DNA from: Apostichopus japonicus
Taxonomy: Eukaryota > Echinodermata > Holothuroidea > Aspidochirotida > Stichopodidae
Length of the DNA stretch: 60,000 bases
Assembly (NCBI RefSeq): GCF_037975245.1
Contig: NC_092570.1
Span: 16,907,418-16,967,417, forward strand
Direction: 5' to 3'
Part shown: positions 17,101 through 31,400 of the stretch, one piece after another
Layout: each line of letters begins with the position of its first letter
How positions within the stretch are numbered: the stretch's first letter is position 1
The notes under the pieces: generated by a model
Told to the model about the DNA's origin: nothing
What the model saw: only the letters and a program-made list of their open reading frames with translations
Database searches by the model: none
Made by a program: the position numbers and the translations under genes

Positions 17101-19243
17101 TTACAATAAAATAGCCAGATTTCTTCCAGGTACATTAATATGATCAGCTTTCATGGCGCAAAGTAATTTTCTGAAATTTACCTGTCAATCAAATTGTCAA
17201 TATTACCAGTCAGCTAGTCCTTTGTCTGTTAAATTTAAAGCAGAGAACATGTTTTGAACTTTTTTGGCAGTATACTCTGTACTCTAGTTCACACAGTATT
17301 GGTGGTCAAAGGAAGCAGGTAGATTACAGTTTATAAAATAAAAAAATTCATAGCCTATGAAGTTTTTATCATATGTATATATACACAATTGCAAGAGAGA
17401 AAAGAAGAAAGAAACAAGCAAATTAGTATTAATAGTTAATAACATACATATAACAATTTCTGTCTCAGCGACACTTTTCTAACTCATCGTTCCCGTAGGA
17501 AAGATGAGATATTGTTCAGTACTTAGCCCCTTTGCCAATTGGGCCACATAAAGCAATGTCATTTGCCATAGCAACAGTTGGCATGAAAATTTTTAAGTTT
17601 CTTGAGCAGCTAGCCATGGTGGGGTACCCAAGGGTGACCGGACTGAGGGAGTGGTCAAACTTTGTCAGTGTGTGTGGATCGGTTGGTGTGTGTGTACAGT
17701 ACAGTAGTTACAGTATTGTTCAGAATGAAGTGAAGCTCATCTTATTTGAATTTTCTCTTTCGAATTTGAATCGTTTAATACACATACAGTAAGACTGATC
17801 AACCTTAAATTTGTTTTATTTACTTCTATTAAGTTTCACAGAGTGTATACAGGTACATAATTCTTGATTATCATCTTCATTTGAAGCCAACCTGCGTTAT
17901 TGCCCGTATAACAAAATTTTGCTACCCAGACAGACTACTGGTATTCTCCACTTTATTATTATATTCATAAATGCAAATCCTACCAGCAAATGCAGTTTAT
18001 GTACAGTACTAGGGGTAGTCATACTGTTTTCTGTTAAAGGATTCATCAAGCTGATCAGATTACTGTATATGGATTTTAATGTAATGACTAACGTACACTG
18101 TAATTTGTACCATATACAGTATACTGTACATTCCTAAAAGCAATCAGGCAGTTACATTACTGTACAGTACTGTAGGTAATGTCAGTACCAGCTGAAATTT
18201 ACAAAGATCATCAAATGTCTACTGTACTGTAGGATTGGGAATGATGCCTTTCAAAGATACTGAAGGCCAACTTTACTGTGTTTAATTTAATGAAGCTAAA
18301 ACACTATACATTTGCCATAAATGTTTAGTGCACTTGTAAATGTTGTCTGATGATCGCTCAACGTGTGAAACTACCAGTAACTACCAACCAAACGAACATT
18401 TTATTAGAAAAAACCAGAGAAATAAGATATGACTCATATTTGACAAATAAGGAGTATTGTTTTAGAAAATACATTGGAATTTTTCGATCCCCTTGGGACC
18501 TTCATCAGCAATACTTGGCAGTTGAATGAAAAGTACGAAATGTAACACAATGCAGGTATGATGCTAGATAAGTGTTAGTTGCATTGATGGAATTAGAACC
18601 TAATAAGCCATGACTATACAGGAAGTGGATTAAGAAGCAAAAAACAGATTACATATGCTTGTAGAACTGATAAGGGGTCCCAAGTCTTTGCTGAGGCTGG
18701 TGTGATGTGAGACTTATTACGAAGATCCAATCAAGTTCTTTACGTTTACATTCAGTAGCGGATTTAAAGTTCGAGGCAATTAAAATACATTTTAGGTTTT
18801 TGAGAGAATGACTATGAAGATTGAAATATTTGGATATAGGGAATCCTGCAAAATTATCACGAATACATTTTTTGTGATTACACAAATTTGATTTTCTTTA
18901 TAATGAAGATTGAAATGTAGATTATTCGAAAAGACTACAAACACAAAATTACACATCTGAACACTTTGGGTGGTGGAAAGAGAAGGAAGGGTCGTTGACC
19001 AGTCGTGACGGGTCACTAATTATTGTACCCTGTAAAATGGTCACCTGTTCTCCCCAGGCACTGTAGAGCAAGAATACTGGGCTTGTGAGGAGACAGGTTG
19101 GCTTGTCACAATTTGTAAAGTCAACCAGTAAGTTTTGGGATGTTTTCCTGTTCAATAATCTGATAACGTGTATCTCTTTTGCAGTACATTTCTAATCCAT
19201 TAACATCAATTCCTCTCAACTCTTGATGTCTCATATTCTACAG
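14138..19243. other. Intergenic, upstream of the calpain gene
   Basis: No coding exon is supported. An inverted CCAAT (attggcg, near 15256) and a GC box (gggcggggc, near 15274) lie close together and could belong to a promoter, but no start site can be placed. A perfect 15-bp array is listed separately. The true 5' exon of the calpain gene probably lies somewhere here. Confidence 0.35.
16511..16600. repeat. 15-bp tandem array, six perfect copies
   Basis: Six identical copies of attgaattgttgagc stand head to tail with no substitution. Because 15 is a multiple of three, several frames stay open across it (repeating ELLSI on one strand), which produces false ORFs. The identity of the copies suggests recent expansion. 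Confidence 0.95.
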
Positions 19244-19264
19244 ATTATACAATAGATACCAAGG

Positions 19265-19438
19265 ATGGGTATTTTGTCCAAGGCCCCAACGCCATACAAA
19301 GGACAGAAGTACGAGGACCTGAGGAAACAGCACCAGGCAAATGGAACTCTCTTCGAAGATCCAGAATTCCCAGCGACCAATGCATCTCTCGTCTACAGTC
19401 GTCAAGCACCCGGGCAAGTCACGTGGAAGCGTCCAGGG
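19265..19438 (+). CDS. CAPN5: Calpain exon 1
   Basis: Residues 1-58, beginning [20 protein letters not shown] and containing [14 protein letters not shown], the conserved calpain N-terminal block (human LFEDPLFPATDDSL). It ends in WKRPG at a GTAATA donor, phase 0. A CAG acceptor 21 bp before the ATG suggests that this exon begins at 19244 with untranslated sequence. Confidence 0.9.
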
Positions 19439-22400
19439 GTAATAACTCTAGGGAAACTTATGTTGTTGTTGTTGAAAATTTCAAAGGAAATCTTCCTCTT
19501 GTCATTTCTATTTCCACCACTTACTGTACGTACAACCCATCATTGCACCGAAGGGAATGACATAATAATAATATTCCACTTTTTAAAGTGTCTTATACCA
19601 GTGATAGATCTCAAAGTGCTTTACCCCTGGTCAATGATAATTTGTCCCAGAGACAATCCCTCCAGACGGCTGCAGTTATACACTGCGCCCCAATGACAAG
19701 TTACCTCACAGGTACCCATTTAACCCCTGGGTGGAGAGAGGCAATTGAGATCAAGCATCTTGACCAAAGACACAACGTAATGAACTAGGCAGGAATCGAA
19801 CAAGCAATCCTTGAATCACGAGTCCGACGCCTTAGCCAATTGGCCACCACGCTCTCTGATACTGTTTGCATTAAAAGGGATAATTATACAGTCTAGGCTA
19901 CGTTTTGCTACATTCTGTGTATCTCACTAAAATACTGTAGCAATGAATAAAAAACAAATCAAGAATACGTGAACAGAAAATATTCAATGAGTACTATTAA
20001 CTGTACTGAAAGTCAATTATGAAAGAAATGAATAGAGAAGATAGGATATGTATCTAGGAAAAAATGATAATTCTCTTAACAGAGCTAATTCCTTACAATT
20101 TTCTCACGAAAGGAACCGGTGAGATTTTTTGTTGAACCAGTTCAGTACATCTTAGAAGTCTCTTCTGTGTGAGGTTTCATAGTTCACACAATTCTTTTGC
20201 ATCAAATATTCAGAAATTGAAAACCAAGACAATATATACTGTACTGTACAGGTCATCCCTGAATAGCGAATTTGATATTCACAATAGAAAGATTATATAA
20301 ATAAACTGTACAGAATATTAGTCAACTTTCGGTCACACATTTTCTCCCCCGAAAGTGCTGTCCGCATTGTGTTGATCAGTGCTGTGAACTCTAAATTGAA
20401 ACAATGTAATAAAGTTTGTTCTAATCATGAACTCTATGACCTTTAACAATGACAAGGTTTTCCGACAAGGTAGGGGTAGTACTGCACAAATGTGTGTACC
20501 GTTATAAATGACAAAGTCATTTTCTGTATCACAATATAGTTTTTTCCCCCATTTTTTTTCAGGAACTGTGCGACAATCCTCATTTTGTAGTAGCAGGTTT
20601 TAATAGCGGAGATGTTCATCAAGGTTCCCTTGGTAACTGCTGGTTTGTTGCTGCGACTGGAAACCTGGCCCAGGAGAAGGAACTGTGGGAGAGGGTAGGT
20701 GCATCTATTAAACACACTATATTTACCCTGTCAGAACAACTCCAAGAGTGTCATCTCTAGAGGAAACAAATATGAAAATTTTCTTCATATCGACCTCAAC
20801 CATGGTGATGCTGAGGTCAGAGGTCATTGACTATTCTGCCTGTGTTTGGGGGGTCAGTGAACATTTTCTCATTGTCATGTAGGTTATCCCTATGGATCTG
20901 TAGATGGAAAACAATTTGGGAACATGGAACAATTTATTGCTCAAATCTTGTCTAGCAAATTTGAAGGTTCTGATGTTTGTGTCTTATATAAAAAATATGG
21001 GTTCCTGTGTAAAAAAAAACCTGCTCTACATCTTTGCCATTGCATAAAAACTTGACCATTTTACGATGCAATACTGGATGTATTATTCCCAGGAGAACCT
21101 GCAGTCGGTTGAGAAACTAGATTTGAAACTTGATTTTAAACATCTGCACTGGCACAAAGATTTGACAGAACCTAATGAGCTGCAGTATGTTGTGGAATAT
21201 ATTATTACAGTGATTAAGTTTGTCTGTAGTTGTTTTGTGTTTATAAGTGTTCTGTGTATATGTTCTATGTATATGTTCTATATGTTCTGTGTATATGTTT
21301 TATGTATGTTCTATGTGTGTATGTTAATCTGTGTATATATGTTCTACATATATGTTCTACATATTTTCTACATATGTTCTACATATATATGTTCTTTGTA
21401 TGTATGGTCTGTGTATATGCATGTTCTGTGTATATGGTCTGTGTATATGTTCTATGTATATGTTTTGTGTATATTTTTCTCTTCAAAGATCACTACCACA
21501 GATGAGTATTCCCAACATATGTGTCAAAAAACCGCACCCAGTGTTGTGTTACAGTATCTATCTATATCTTTATGTTCATATTGAAAAGTACTAGACTATA
21601 CATATTGTGAAAGAAACCATGAACAGTGCATTCAGCAAACACTGGTTTGTTTACTACCGTAGATTATGTTTAATTAGTTTTTCAGTGACTACAGATTAGC
21701 ACAGTCTGTTGCACACCCCTACATAGTGTGGATGGTGTCATTTTTAATCATTTAACCAACTTTATTATTTAACCTTTAAATTTCTCGGACAACTACTCAT
21801 TTACTTTATACCAGGCATACTATTCAAAAACAATGTTTTCTCAAAAAGACAAACTTGTGATAAAAGCAGTCGCTTCGCATTCATAAATTTGCATGGTGAT
21901 ATATCATTATCACTTCTGTATGGTACGATCAACCAGTAAAGGTTAGAAGTACAGCACACTGAGTTCCGCAAACATCAATTAAAGGCCAGGAGATAATAGG
22001 ATGCGTCACTTCTTCAAATGGCTTTTCAAGGAATTGCAATTTTTTTTTTATGATAATTTTTTTGTTATCCTTTGTATCCCTGTAATACATTGTAATGGTA
22101 CTGTACTAGTACTATGCCACTCTCACTGACACATAAAAAGGGTTTGTTTATTTGTTTGACACATAAATAGGTATGTTTACTATAGTGATATGTCTCTGAT
22201 TTTGTGTCATTTTTCAAAGCTGTGTATGATTTTGCTTTCAAAACATCATTTCAAGAGTTCAAACTTAGCATCAGCTTCTGTCTTTCTTTCTTAACTGTTT
22301 TTATAAGTTTCAATTTTTTTTTCAAGTTTTATTTACTTTAAAAACATTGTTACAAATATGACTGTTTCATTGCATCTAAGTCTGTAGATTGGTTCAATGA

Positions 22401-25400
22401 TATTCTTCCTGTTGATCTGCACCTGGCAATACAAACCAGATTTTCTCGTTTCAAAGCAAACAGAATTACCTTGTAAAAACATCGTTCCTAATTACATGTC
22501 AATGAGAAAATGCTTTTATTCCCTTATTTATCATAGAAAGGTCTGAAGTGAGTGATTAATCGTTGTGAACTATCACAGTACATTGCAAAAATTGGCAACC
22601 TTTGCTCTTTATGTTGATTAATGATTAACTAATTGCCAGTTGAGTCAAAGCTGCATGGTGAGAATGTCACCTTCTTATGGTACTACTCATACAGTAAACT
22701 CTATAAAGATATATACAGTGTTCATGTACAGCCGGTGTATGTGGATCTATGCCATGAGGTCTTAAAGGGAATTAAATCATTATTAATTACCACCCTTCCT
22801 TCCCTCCCTCCGTCCCCCCCCCCCCCCAAAAAAAAATAATATGCTAGATAGATAAAAACTTCTCACATAATGTGCTAATGATATGTTTTCTTTAATTATA
22901 ATGTCATCCAATTTGATCCACTTTTGGCAACTTTTGTGAAAACAAAAACAGGTTAAAGGGTTGTACTGCATGTGCTGGTGATGGCGTTGTGTGGGTGTGA
23001 ACTTGTTTTGTACTCTGAGGACTTGAACAAAAGAATTCTTTGTCCACATTCATCATTTGAAAAGAAAAAGAAAAACAGGTTAAAGGGTTGTACTGCATGT
23101 GTTGGTGATGGCATTTTGTGGGTGTGAACTTGTTTTGTACTCTGAGGCCTTGAACAAAAGCATTCTTTGTCCTTATTCATCATTTGAAAAGAATCACGTC
23201 CTCTGAAGAATTCTATTGTTATGGCTTAAGGGGTATTGTTGAGGTACATGGATCTGAACAATGGGAACAACCATGGGGTCCTATGTCTGAATAGGTGAAC
23301 ACGCCCAGTTTATGTACAGGTGTGTGTAACTTGTAGTCACTAAAGCTCAACATAAAACAGCATATACTTGATAAATATATATTAATATAAATTGATCTAC
23401 CTTAGTCTGTACAAGAACACAATATCTATGAAGGTGAAAGGTCAACTGAGGCCAACAAAGGTCAACTTCCAGAACACCTTATATACACATGATAACTCCA
23501 AAAGTTTAAGCTTTGATGACCTACTCAGTGAATCCAGTCAATTATATTTTTGTGCGGAGGTCAAAGTATAGTATCTTAAAAGAATAGATACTTCAGCTTG
23601 AGGGGATTATGGTTTTTGCGACTTTATGGATTTTCAGTATATTAAGTGGCAATCTTTTTTCTTTTGTGATTCAAAACTGTTTATAGAGATGGCCTTTGGA
23701 CGCAGATCCATCTGTGTATGTACTCATTCATGCGTGTCTTTGCATTTAACCGTAGCAATGACCGCGTGTACAGTAGGTGTAGAAAGTGAGACCTCGAAAG
23801 TGAAACAGTAAATGGAAAGCCCTGATGAGTTCCTCTATTCAATCGTGTTAAACAAGTTTCACTCAAAGAAAGCAACAACGAAAAACACAGAATAAAAAGT
23901 GTGACAGGAAAGTGCATTGGTTGAATCATGAATGAGCTGAACTGGTTTCCATCAAGTTGTCTTCAACGATGAAATGACAATGAGTCGGAAAATCTTTAAT
24001 GGTGAAAAAAGAAAAAATCCAGCTCCCAATTCATACTGCATATTCATTCATTCACACATTCACTTCTTATATATATGCAAATGCCTTAACTAACTGAGCT
24101 ATGTATACACACTAATACTATATCCAGAGTTTTCACAATCAGGGATGTTATCACTCCACTGTAAGCCTCAAGGCTGTCACAAACTCACAATAGTATGAAA
24201 TAACAATTTTTGCACCGGTCATTAGTCAAATAAAAAACTACATGCACAGTGAGTGAAGAAGGGAGAGAGAGGGTGGGTGGTTGGGGGGGGGGGAGTTATT
24301 TTAGATAAAAGAGCTATGATACAGTAGATTGCACTGAGAGCTAAAGTACCTTTAGTTATTCAGAGTGTGGTGATGGGAGTTAATGTGAATGATTAATAAA
24401 TTTCAAAGACAATGGGTTTTCAAGTTAGAGCAGATTATATATGCTAAATCATATGATGGCTAATATTACTGTATATACATGTTGTATCTTTGAGCATACT
24501 CTGATACAGAATTTTGTACTATGAACAGAGTAAATTATATTTCAAGAAGGATAGTCACTGATATATATTCCAGGAACCTGTACATAGATGATTAACTGAA
24601 GGAAGTCAGTTGTCCCATCTGACGACCCCTTGACCTGTACCACCTAGACCCCACGCATCCCACCACCGTGGCCAGACCATTAATGAGACTCCATACATTC
24701 CATGTGGCCTTGTACTGTTGTACGTTTGTTTCCTAGTTGGATTGTTATTTTTTTTTAACGACTACTTCTCTCATTTCAGGTGATCCCTAACGCCAAAGAA
24801 CAAGACTGGGACGACGACGATAAATCTTCTTACGCCGGGATCTTTCACTTCCGTTTCTGGCGTTTCGGGGAATGGCTGGATGTAGTGGTCGACGATAGAC
24901 TGCCCACCGTGAACAATAAACTCACTTACACCCACTCACAAGAGGGTAACGAGTTCTGGAGTGCCCTCCTGGAGAAAGCCTATGCCAAGTAAGTTGACTG
25001 TTTCGTAGGTCTTACGGACAAAAGAAGGTTTTCCTTTAGAAATTAAAGTCGGCGCCAATGGGAGAAGATAAAAAATTGTTGACTGAGATAATTATGGGTA
25101 CGCATCTTCTGGATGAAGGAGATCAGCATTTGTTACTGTAATTCAGCTCGATAGCAAAACGTAGACAAACTGACCATTTCCTTTCTCTGTCCCTATCACC
25201 ATGGAAATGATCTCGATCAGTATAATTAACTCCATAAAATGCACATGGTCCACATGCTCCTTGTTCACGTTTTTACTTCTGTTTTTTCGATCAAAGTCGA
25301 GGGCAACATAGGTCTCAATACAAAGGTTTTGCGAAGGTTAATTCAAAATTGTATTTTCGACTTTTGTATGATTGAAGAAAATAAATTACTGTACACCATT

Positions 25401-28400
25401 ATACATCTGAAAGCTCCCGTTTTGTGAGAAAACTGAGGGCCGAAGACCCAAATTTGTTTCTTCCTTGGCCATCTTAAAGTTGTGACCAACAATTTATGTC
25501 ACTGCTGTTTCCAGGTAACATCTTCAAATCCTGTTTTAGCTGCTAATTTCTTTGCGCTCTCACAGTTTGCAATTATATTTGTTAGTTTTATGATTAATCG
25601 ATCTACGTATTGTGCTTTACACTTATTTAGACAGCTTTTAGTTAAATTATTAAAATATTAATAGCTTTGAGAACTTAATACCTACGACCACCGGGTCACA
25701 GCTGTTGTATTGTACCTGGTACAGTGTGTGGATCCGATACCAATATTTGAAGTATCTTGATATTAAGAAACTGAAAAGCTATCTTAGCTGCGTACTTTAC
25801 GCACAACCGATACTAATGACCAAGTGTTTAGCTGGTGACCTGTCCAGCCATGTATTTGGTTGTTAGGGTTTAAAAAAAAATTAATAATAAATAGAATAGC
25901 AAACATTACTTGTGAACTGTACACTCCTTAAGGAATAAATTTTGAGAATTGAATTGTACAGGTAATGGTTTTGCTGTTTGTTCCCTCAGACAACCTCAAC
26001 AATATTTGTTTTTTTTATTTTTTGTAATGATGTTTCAAAAGTACAGGTACACTACTGTAGCTTTCCAACAAGGAGTAATGAGAGCCAGAATTAATTTCCT
26101 GTACTGTAAAAAAATAAAAGAATAAAACAAACAAAATACCAAAACTAGAAAAGTGTCCTTGAGGCAAACACAACTATTAATACTGTTGCAGTTTAGCCAA
26201 GAAATGTAGCAACCAGCTTGACTTACTATCTAAAGCTTTCATAAAAAAGTTTTGGGTTTACTCTGTTCTTCTCAGACTAGCCGGTTGCTATGAGAACCTT
26301 GATGGAGGTAACACAGCCGATGCCCTTGTGGACTTCACTGGCGGTGTGGCGGAGAGTGTCGACCTACAGAACACTACTGATAACTTCCTGACCAACGAAG
26401 AGAAAGCCAAAGAATTGAGATCGAACATGAAGAAATGTGCAGAGCGCAAGTATCTGATGAGTGCGTCCATTAAGGTAAATCTTTCCAGAAAGGTTTTGCA
26501 GTTAATCACAGGTTTTTTTTTCTTAAAATTGAATAGTTTCTCAACCGACACTGTATGGACCCGTAATTAGTTCAGGAACTGTATGACTAACAATCGCTCC
26601 AAAATTTCTGCCTTTTATTTTTTTGGTCATCGATCACCGCTATTTACATTATAGATCAGACGGATCAGACCCTCGGGGTTTAGCATTTCAATCGATTCTC
26701 CACCCCCACACATAGACACTGTCCTTGGTGTCGTACAACAGGCTCACAAAACCACAAGTCTCGGATGTGCAGTGCTGCTACTAATGCCTTCTACTACTGT
26801 GTTAAAGGACTTGCATAGCAAACAATCACAAATTTGGGTCAACCCCAAGCTTCATTTGCATTGCATATTTAACACCGAGGACAGGGTCTGATCCTCCCTC
26901 GGTCCTAGCCTATTTCAGGCTTCAAATCAACTTTAACTCACTTGAGCAGGTGCTTGCAGTCTAATGTAAAGGGTGCCATAGAGTCATCTATTGTAACTGT
27001 ATAATGTCAAGATCACAAACCTTCTGGTACAAGTAGATGTAGGTTCCTTTAAGAGACTAATCTCTGTTTGAACACGCTTAACTAACAGAAACAAGTTCTT
27101 AGGCATTTAAATGTGGAGCCTTTATCTCGACATATATCATTTCTTGAGAACATTGCCTTTTTCTGTTAATGTTTTACAAGATGAATCTTTCATTCGTGTA
27201 GTTCACTCCTTGTCTGTTCAAATATTTGCGTGGGAGTTACGGTTGGCTCATCGAATATACATTTTAACCTTTGACCCCAGGAATGATTTTTAAATACAGC
27301 AGACAGCTTTAAAGATATACTTTAAGGGTAAGGTCTGTTTCAAAGTACAAAGAGATTATTGAAATTGGACACTATTTACCATGTAGATGATTCCCTATAT
27401 TCCATGGTTTATTCTCTTTACCATATAAGGCATGAATGAAGGGGGCACTAGATGGATCTTTGTGAGCCGCACAGAAATGTCATACCGAGTCGGCTGGGCC
27501 TCACGTCTGGAAGAATGTGCCCCATCACCGGGAAATGGGAATCGTAAATGATTTGGCAAGAAAAGGCTTCTACTTGAACATTGTCAATCTGTTATGTTGA
27601 AAAAGCCTATCACAAAGTAGATTCTAGGCTTCTAAACCAAACTTCCAATAGTATAAATATCTCATTTTGTCCTTGCCATAAAATTCTGGGGATGCCACTA
27701 ATAGGGCTTTGAAAACCTCGGGACCATAGAAACTTCACCAGAGGGCCAGACTTTGCTCACCTGTGTTAGAAATGGGTCCATTTTCTTGGTGCTGCTACAG
27801 GGTCAACTTGTATACACTAGTTGCAAAGAAACTATAGCCAAGTCGACTACCATGCGATTCAGTTTTTTAGAAAACAAATGCTTTACCGCACAAAATTTGT
27901 CTCGAAATACTCAACTGATCCCAGCGATCTTCTCGGTTTTCAGTATTAGTTAACTTTCTCGGAATGGATAAATGCATCTGTCCTTTGTCATCTCTGTGAG
28001 TCACTTGTTCGATGTATATATTAAGCAAGATTTGAACATTGTGTTCAGGTGGATTGACTTATTATCTCATATTTGTTCAATTTTTTTTTTTTAATGATTT
28101 TTATATACTTTTTATGATTTTATGATTATTATTTTATTATATTTATATTTATATTTTATTATCATTATTTTTTAAACTGAATAGGTAACTTCAGCTGAAG
28201 AGATGGAAGCCAAGACTGACAGCGGTCTGATCAAGGGACATGCGTACGGCATCACAGCGGTGAAGACGGTCAAGCTGGCCGACACCGGACTTCTTGGAAT
28301 GTTTAACAAGCAGAAGATATACCTCATCAGACTACGTAACCCTTGGGGAGAGAAGGAGTGGAATGGGGCCTGGAGCGATGGGTCAGTCTTTTATGTTTCA

Positions 28401-31400
28401 GTTCCTCCTCCTAAAAGATTATTTCACAAAATAGGAGGGGGGTAGGGGAGGGGACACATTTTCAGTTGCTTTGTCTTAATGTAAATTGCTCTTTTGAAAC
28501 TAAAACTTTCATAAAGCTAAATAGCTTCATTTAGCTCATTAGCTGAAATAGTCAAATATAGATCTAAATAGAAAAATAGTAAACAAATAGTAAAAAGGTA
28601 AACAAAAATATTTTGAAAGTTTGAAGGTTTCTGTTATCATGTGAATTTCCAGCATGAAGAGTGTCTTGGCAAAAAAATGAGGGGGTGGGGGTTGTGGGGG
28701 GGCAGAGACAGGTGTAGAAAGAAGCCCACTTTAGAGTGGCACTTACATTCATTAAAGTCTGGAAAAAGTTATGCACAAATCCATTGCAATATATTTTTAC
28801 CCCATTTTCGAGCTGAGGTGAAGGTTTTTTTTTGAAGGGGTAGACCGCAGGGTACCACCATGGCCCACCTGTTACAGGTTTCACATTGTTCCTTTTTGTA
28901 GTTTGTTTGTAAAAATTATATCGTTTTGTTTTCCCATCATAGATCTGAAGAATGGAACAAAGTCTCGGAAAGTCAAAGGAAAAGTCTTGGAATTACTTTT
29001 GAAGATGATGGCGAATTTTGGTAAAGTTTCAATTTGATAATTGGAAAGAAGTTGAGAGAAAGTTGCTGCTTTTGCGACATCATTTTAACCATTCCTGGTT
29101 GCATGATTTTTTTTCTCTTTTATACCACTTCCAATGCTGGAGATAAACCCCCCCCCCCTCCCCTCCACAATGTATCGTTTACTTGGAGAATTTAATGTTC
29201 ATTTTCCTGTTACATGGATAGTCACTTGAAAATGTACACAAACTGTTAATGTCAACCACCATAATCATACAAAGTATTTTGAAAAGAGCAAAGAACTGTT
29301 TCTCTTTTACTTAGTATGGAACTTGAATCAGTAACGTTAGAATTACGCAGCCTTTTACTCTATCAACTTAGCTTTCCAACTCGTTTGTAACCTCTATAGC
29401 CATTACTGTGTAGTTATTCCTACATAACCCATTCATCGCTGGTGGGTGACAGTGAGTAAGCCACACCCCACCAGTTTCACAGAATGCAGGATCCAGCTGG
29501 AATTCATGAGAAATTTAGGATCGATTCCTTACCCACGGCAACAAGAATTGCCGCAATGGGGAAGGTGTGTGTGCGTGTAAGTGTTGGCTGTGTGTATGTA
29601 TGTATGCGTTTGTTTTGCTATCTGACCGAGGACTTGAACAAAAGAATTCCAGGTCCTCGATTGTGATTTCTAAAGAATCACCACGACGTCCTCCGAAGAA
29701 TTCTATTGTATCGGGTATTGTTAATGTTAGGGTATGTGGATTTGAACAATGGAAAATACAATGGGGTTCTCGGTCTGAACGTAATACAAACTATGTATGT
29801 GCGTGTATGTATGTATGTTGAGTGCAATGATTTGAATGGTGATCTCCAAAAGATATTTCATAGTTATGCTGGACGTTTGGCCACGATCGTCTAAACCAGC
29901 TTGATCGTATCTTTACTCATATCTGCCGGGTCTTTGCCATCATTTCAGGATGCCCTACGAAGATTTCCTCCGCCATTTCACCAACCTCGTCGTCTGCCGT
30001 ATGCCCAACAAGACACTTTTGAGCTTGAGCAGGACCTGGCACGAGAGTCTCTTCCTCACGCAGTGGAAGTATGACGCCAATCGTATTCAGAACAGAGCAG
30101 GAGGCTGCATCAACAACAAGGATACATTCTTGCTCAATCCGCAGGTTTGTCCCCCTACCGCTATCAGTTCAGGAGACATGTGTCCCCAGAAGAGATGTGT
30201 GTGTCCCCAGAAGAGATGTGTGTGTCCCCAGAAGAGATGTGTGTCCCCATAAGAGATGTGTGTCCCCAGACGAAAGAATCAACAGTTTTATGATTAAGTG
30301 CACATGATCAAAAATAATGTAGAGTAACGTTAGTAAAATTTGTGTAGATGAAGAAGTTAACTCTTGATTAATTAACTGGGCATCTTCTTTGAAGTGTCGC
30401 TACAGTTCTAGCTTCACTGGTAATAGTTCTAACATCGTTTGCTCAAAATAGGACGGGGGTGGGGGAGGGGATTTGGGGAAGGAGGGATTTGATGTTGTTT
30501 TTATACTGATACAGGACTGTTTTAGGGTCACAAATTCTTATGTTTATTGTTAAGTTTTCTTGTTGGTAGTGCCATTCACAATGTTTGAAGAAATATCTAT
30601 CTTACAATGCAATCATATACATGATGTGGCAAACTCAAGCTGTGAAGCAGCAGAAAACTTAGTCCCAATCTTTAATTATTTCCATCATTTTGGTTTCGTT
30701 CATTTCATTTACATATGTCATACATTTCAGACAAACTCACCATTCAAATCTAAAATGTAAATGATATTTTTGTTTTATAAAGAGAAAGGAATGAAGAAGA
30801 AGTTATTAATAGTATAACTGAAAAAGGCATTTGTATAGCACAAAAATAAAGAAATAGAGTTTTCTTAGAGGAGGAATTCTAAACTGATTGTAATCTTGCA
30901 ATTTTCAGAAAGGGGTAACAGATATATTTGGAAGTTTGGTTACAATCACTCATTAAAAAAATCAAAATGGACATAATTTTTTTAATTGGTTACATTCTTC
31001 AGTTTCTGATCAATGTGGAGGCAGACAGTGACGACATCATGATCTCCCTGAGCCAACCGGACACACGAGCGGACAAGAATGAAGCCAACAAAACTATGGG
31101 TTTTCATGTCATGGAGGTAAGGGACGAATTTGATTAAACTTTTCTTTATCTGAAGGTTTGGATTGACCCCTTCCTTGGTGCTCTCAGGCACTCCCTCAGG
31201 GTCAGACTAACACCCTCTGGTGCCCTAAGTCACCAAAGGTTTCCCCTCCCCCAACATTTCCCCACCCAAATATTTTTTTAGGTTTTGCAGTTGCAACCCC
31301 ACCCCCCTCTCCTAAAGAAAGAAATTTGGTAATAGCTTGTCTGGAAGAATTCCTGGATGAACCTTGATCTTGGGGGTAAGTCCCTCATATGCCTATGTAC

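Noticed and set aside
21066-21584. 172-codon ORF in calpain intron 2
   Set aside because: It consists largely of a degenerate gtatatgttct minisatellite and is low-complexity Cys/Tyr/Met.
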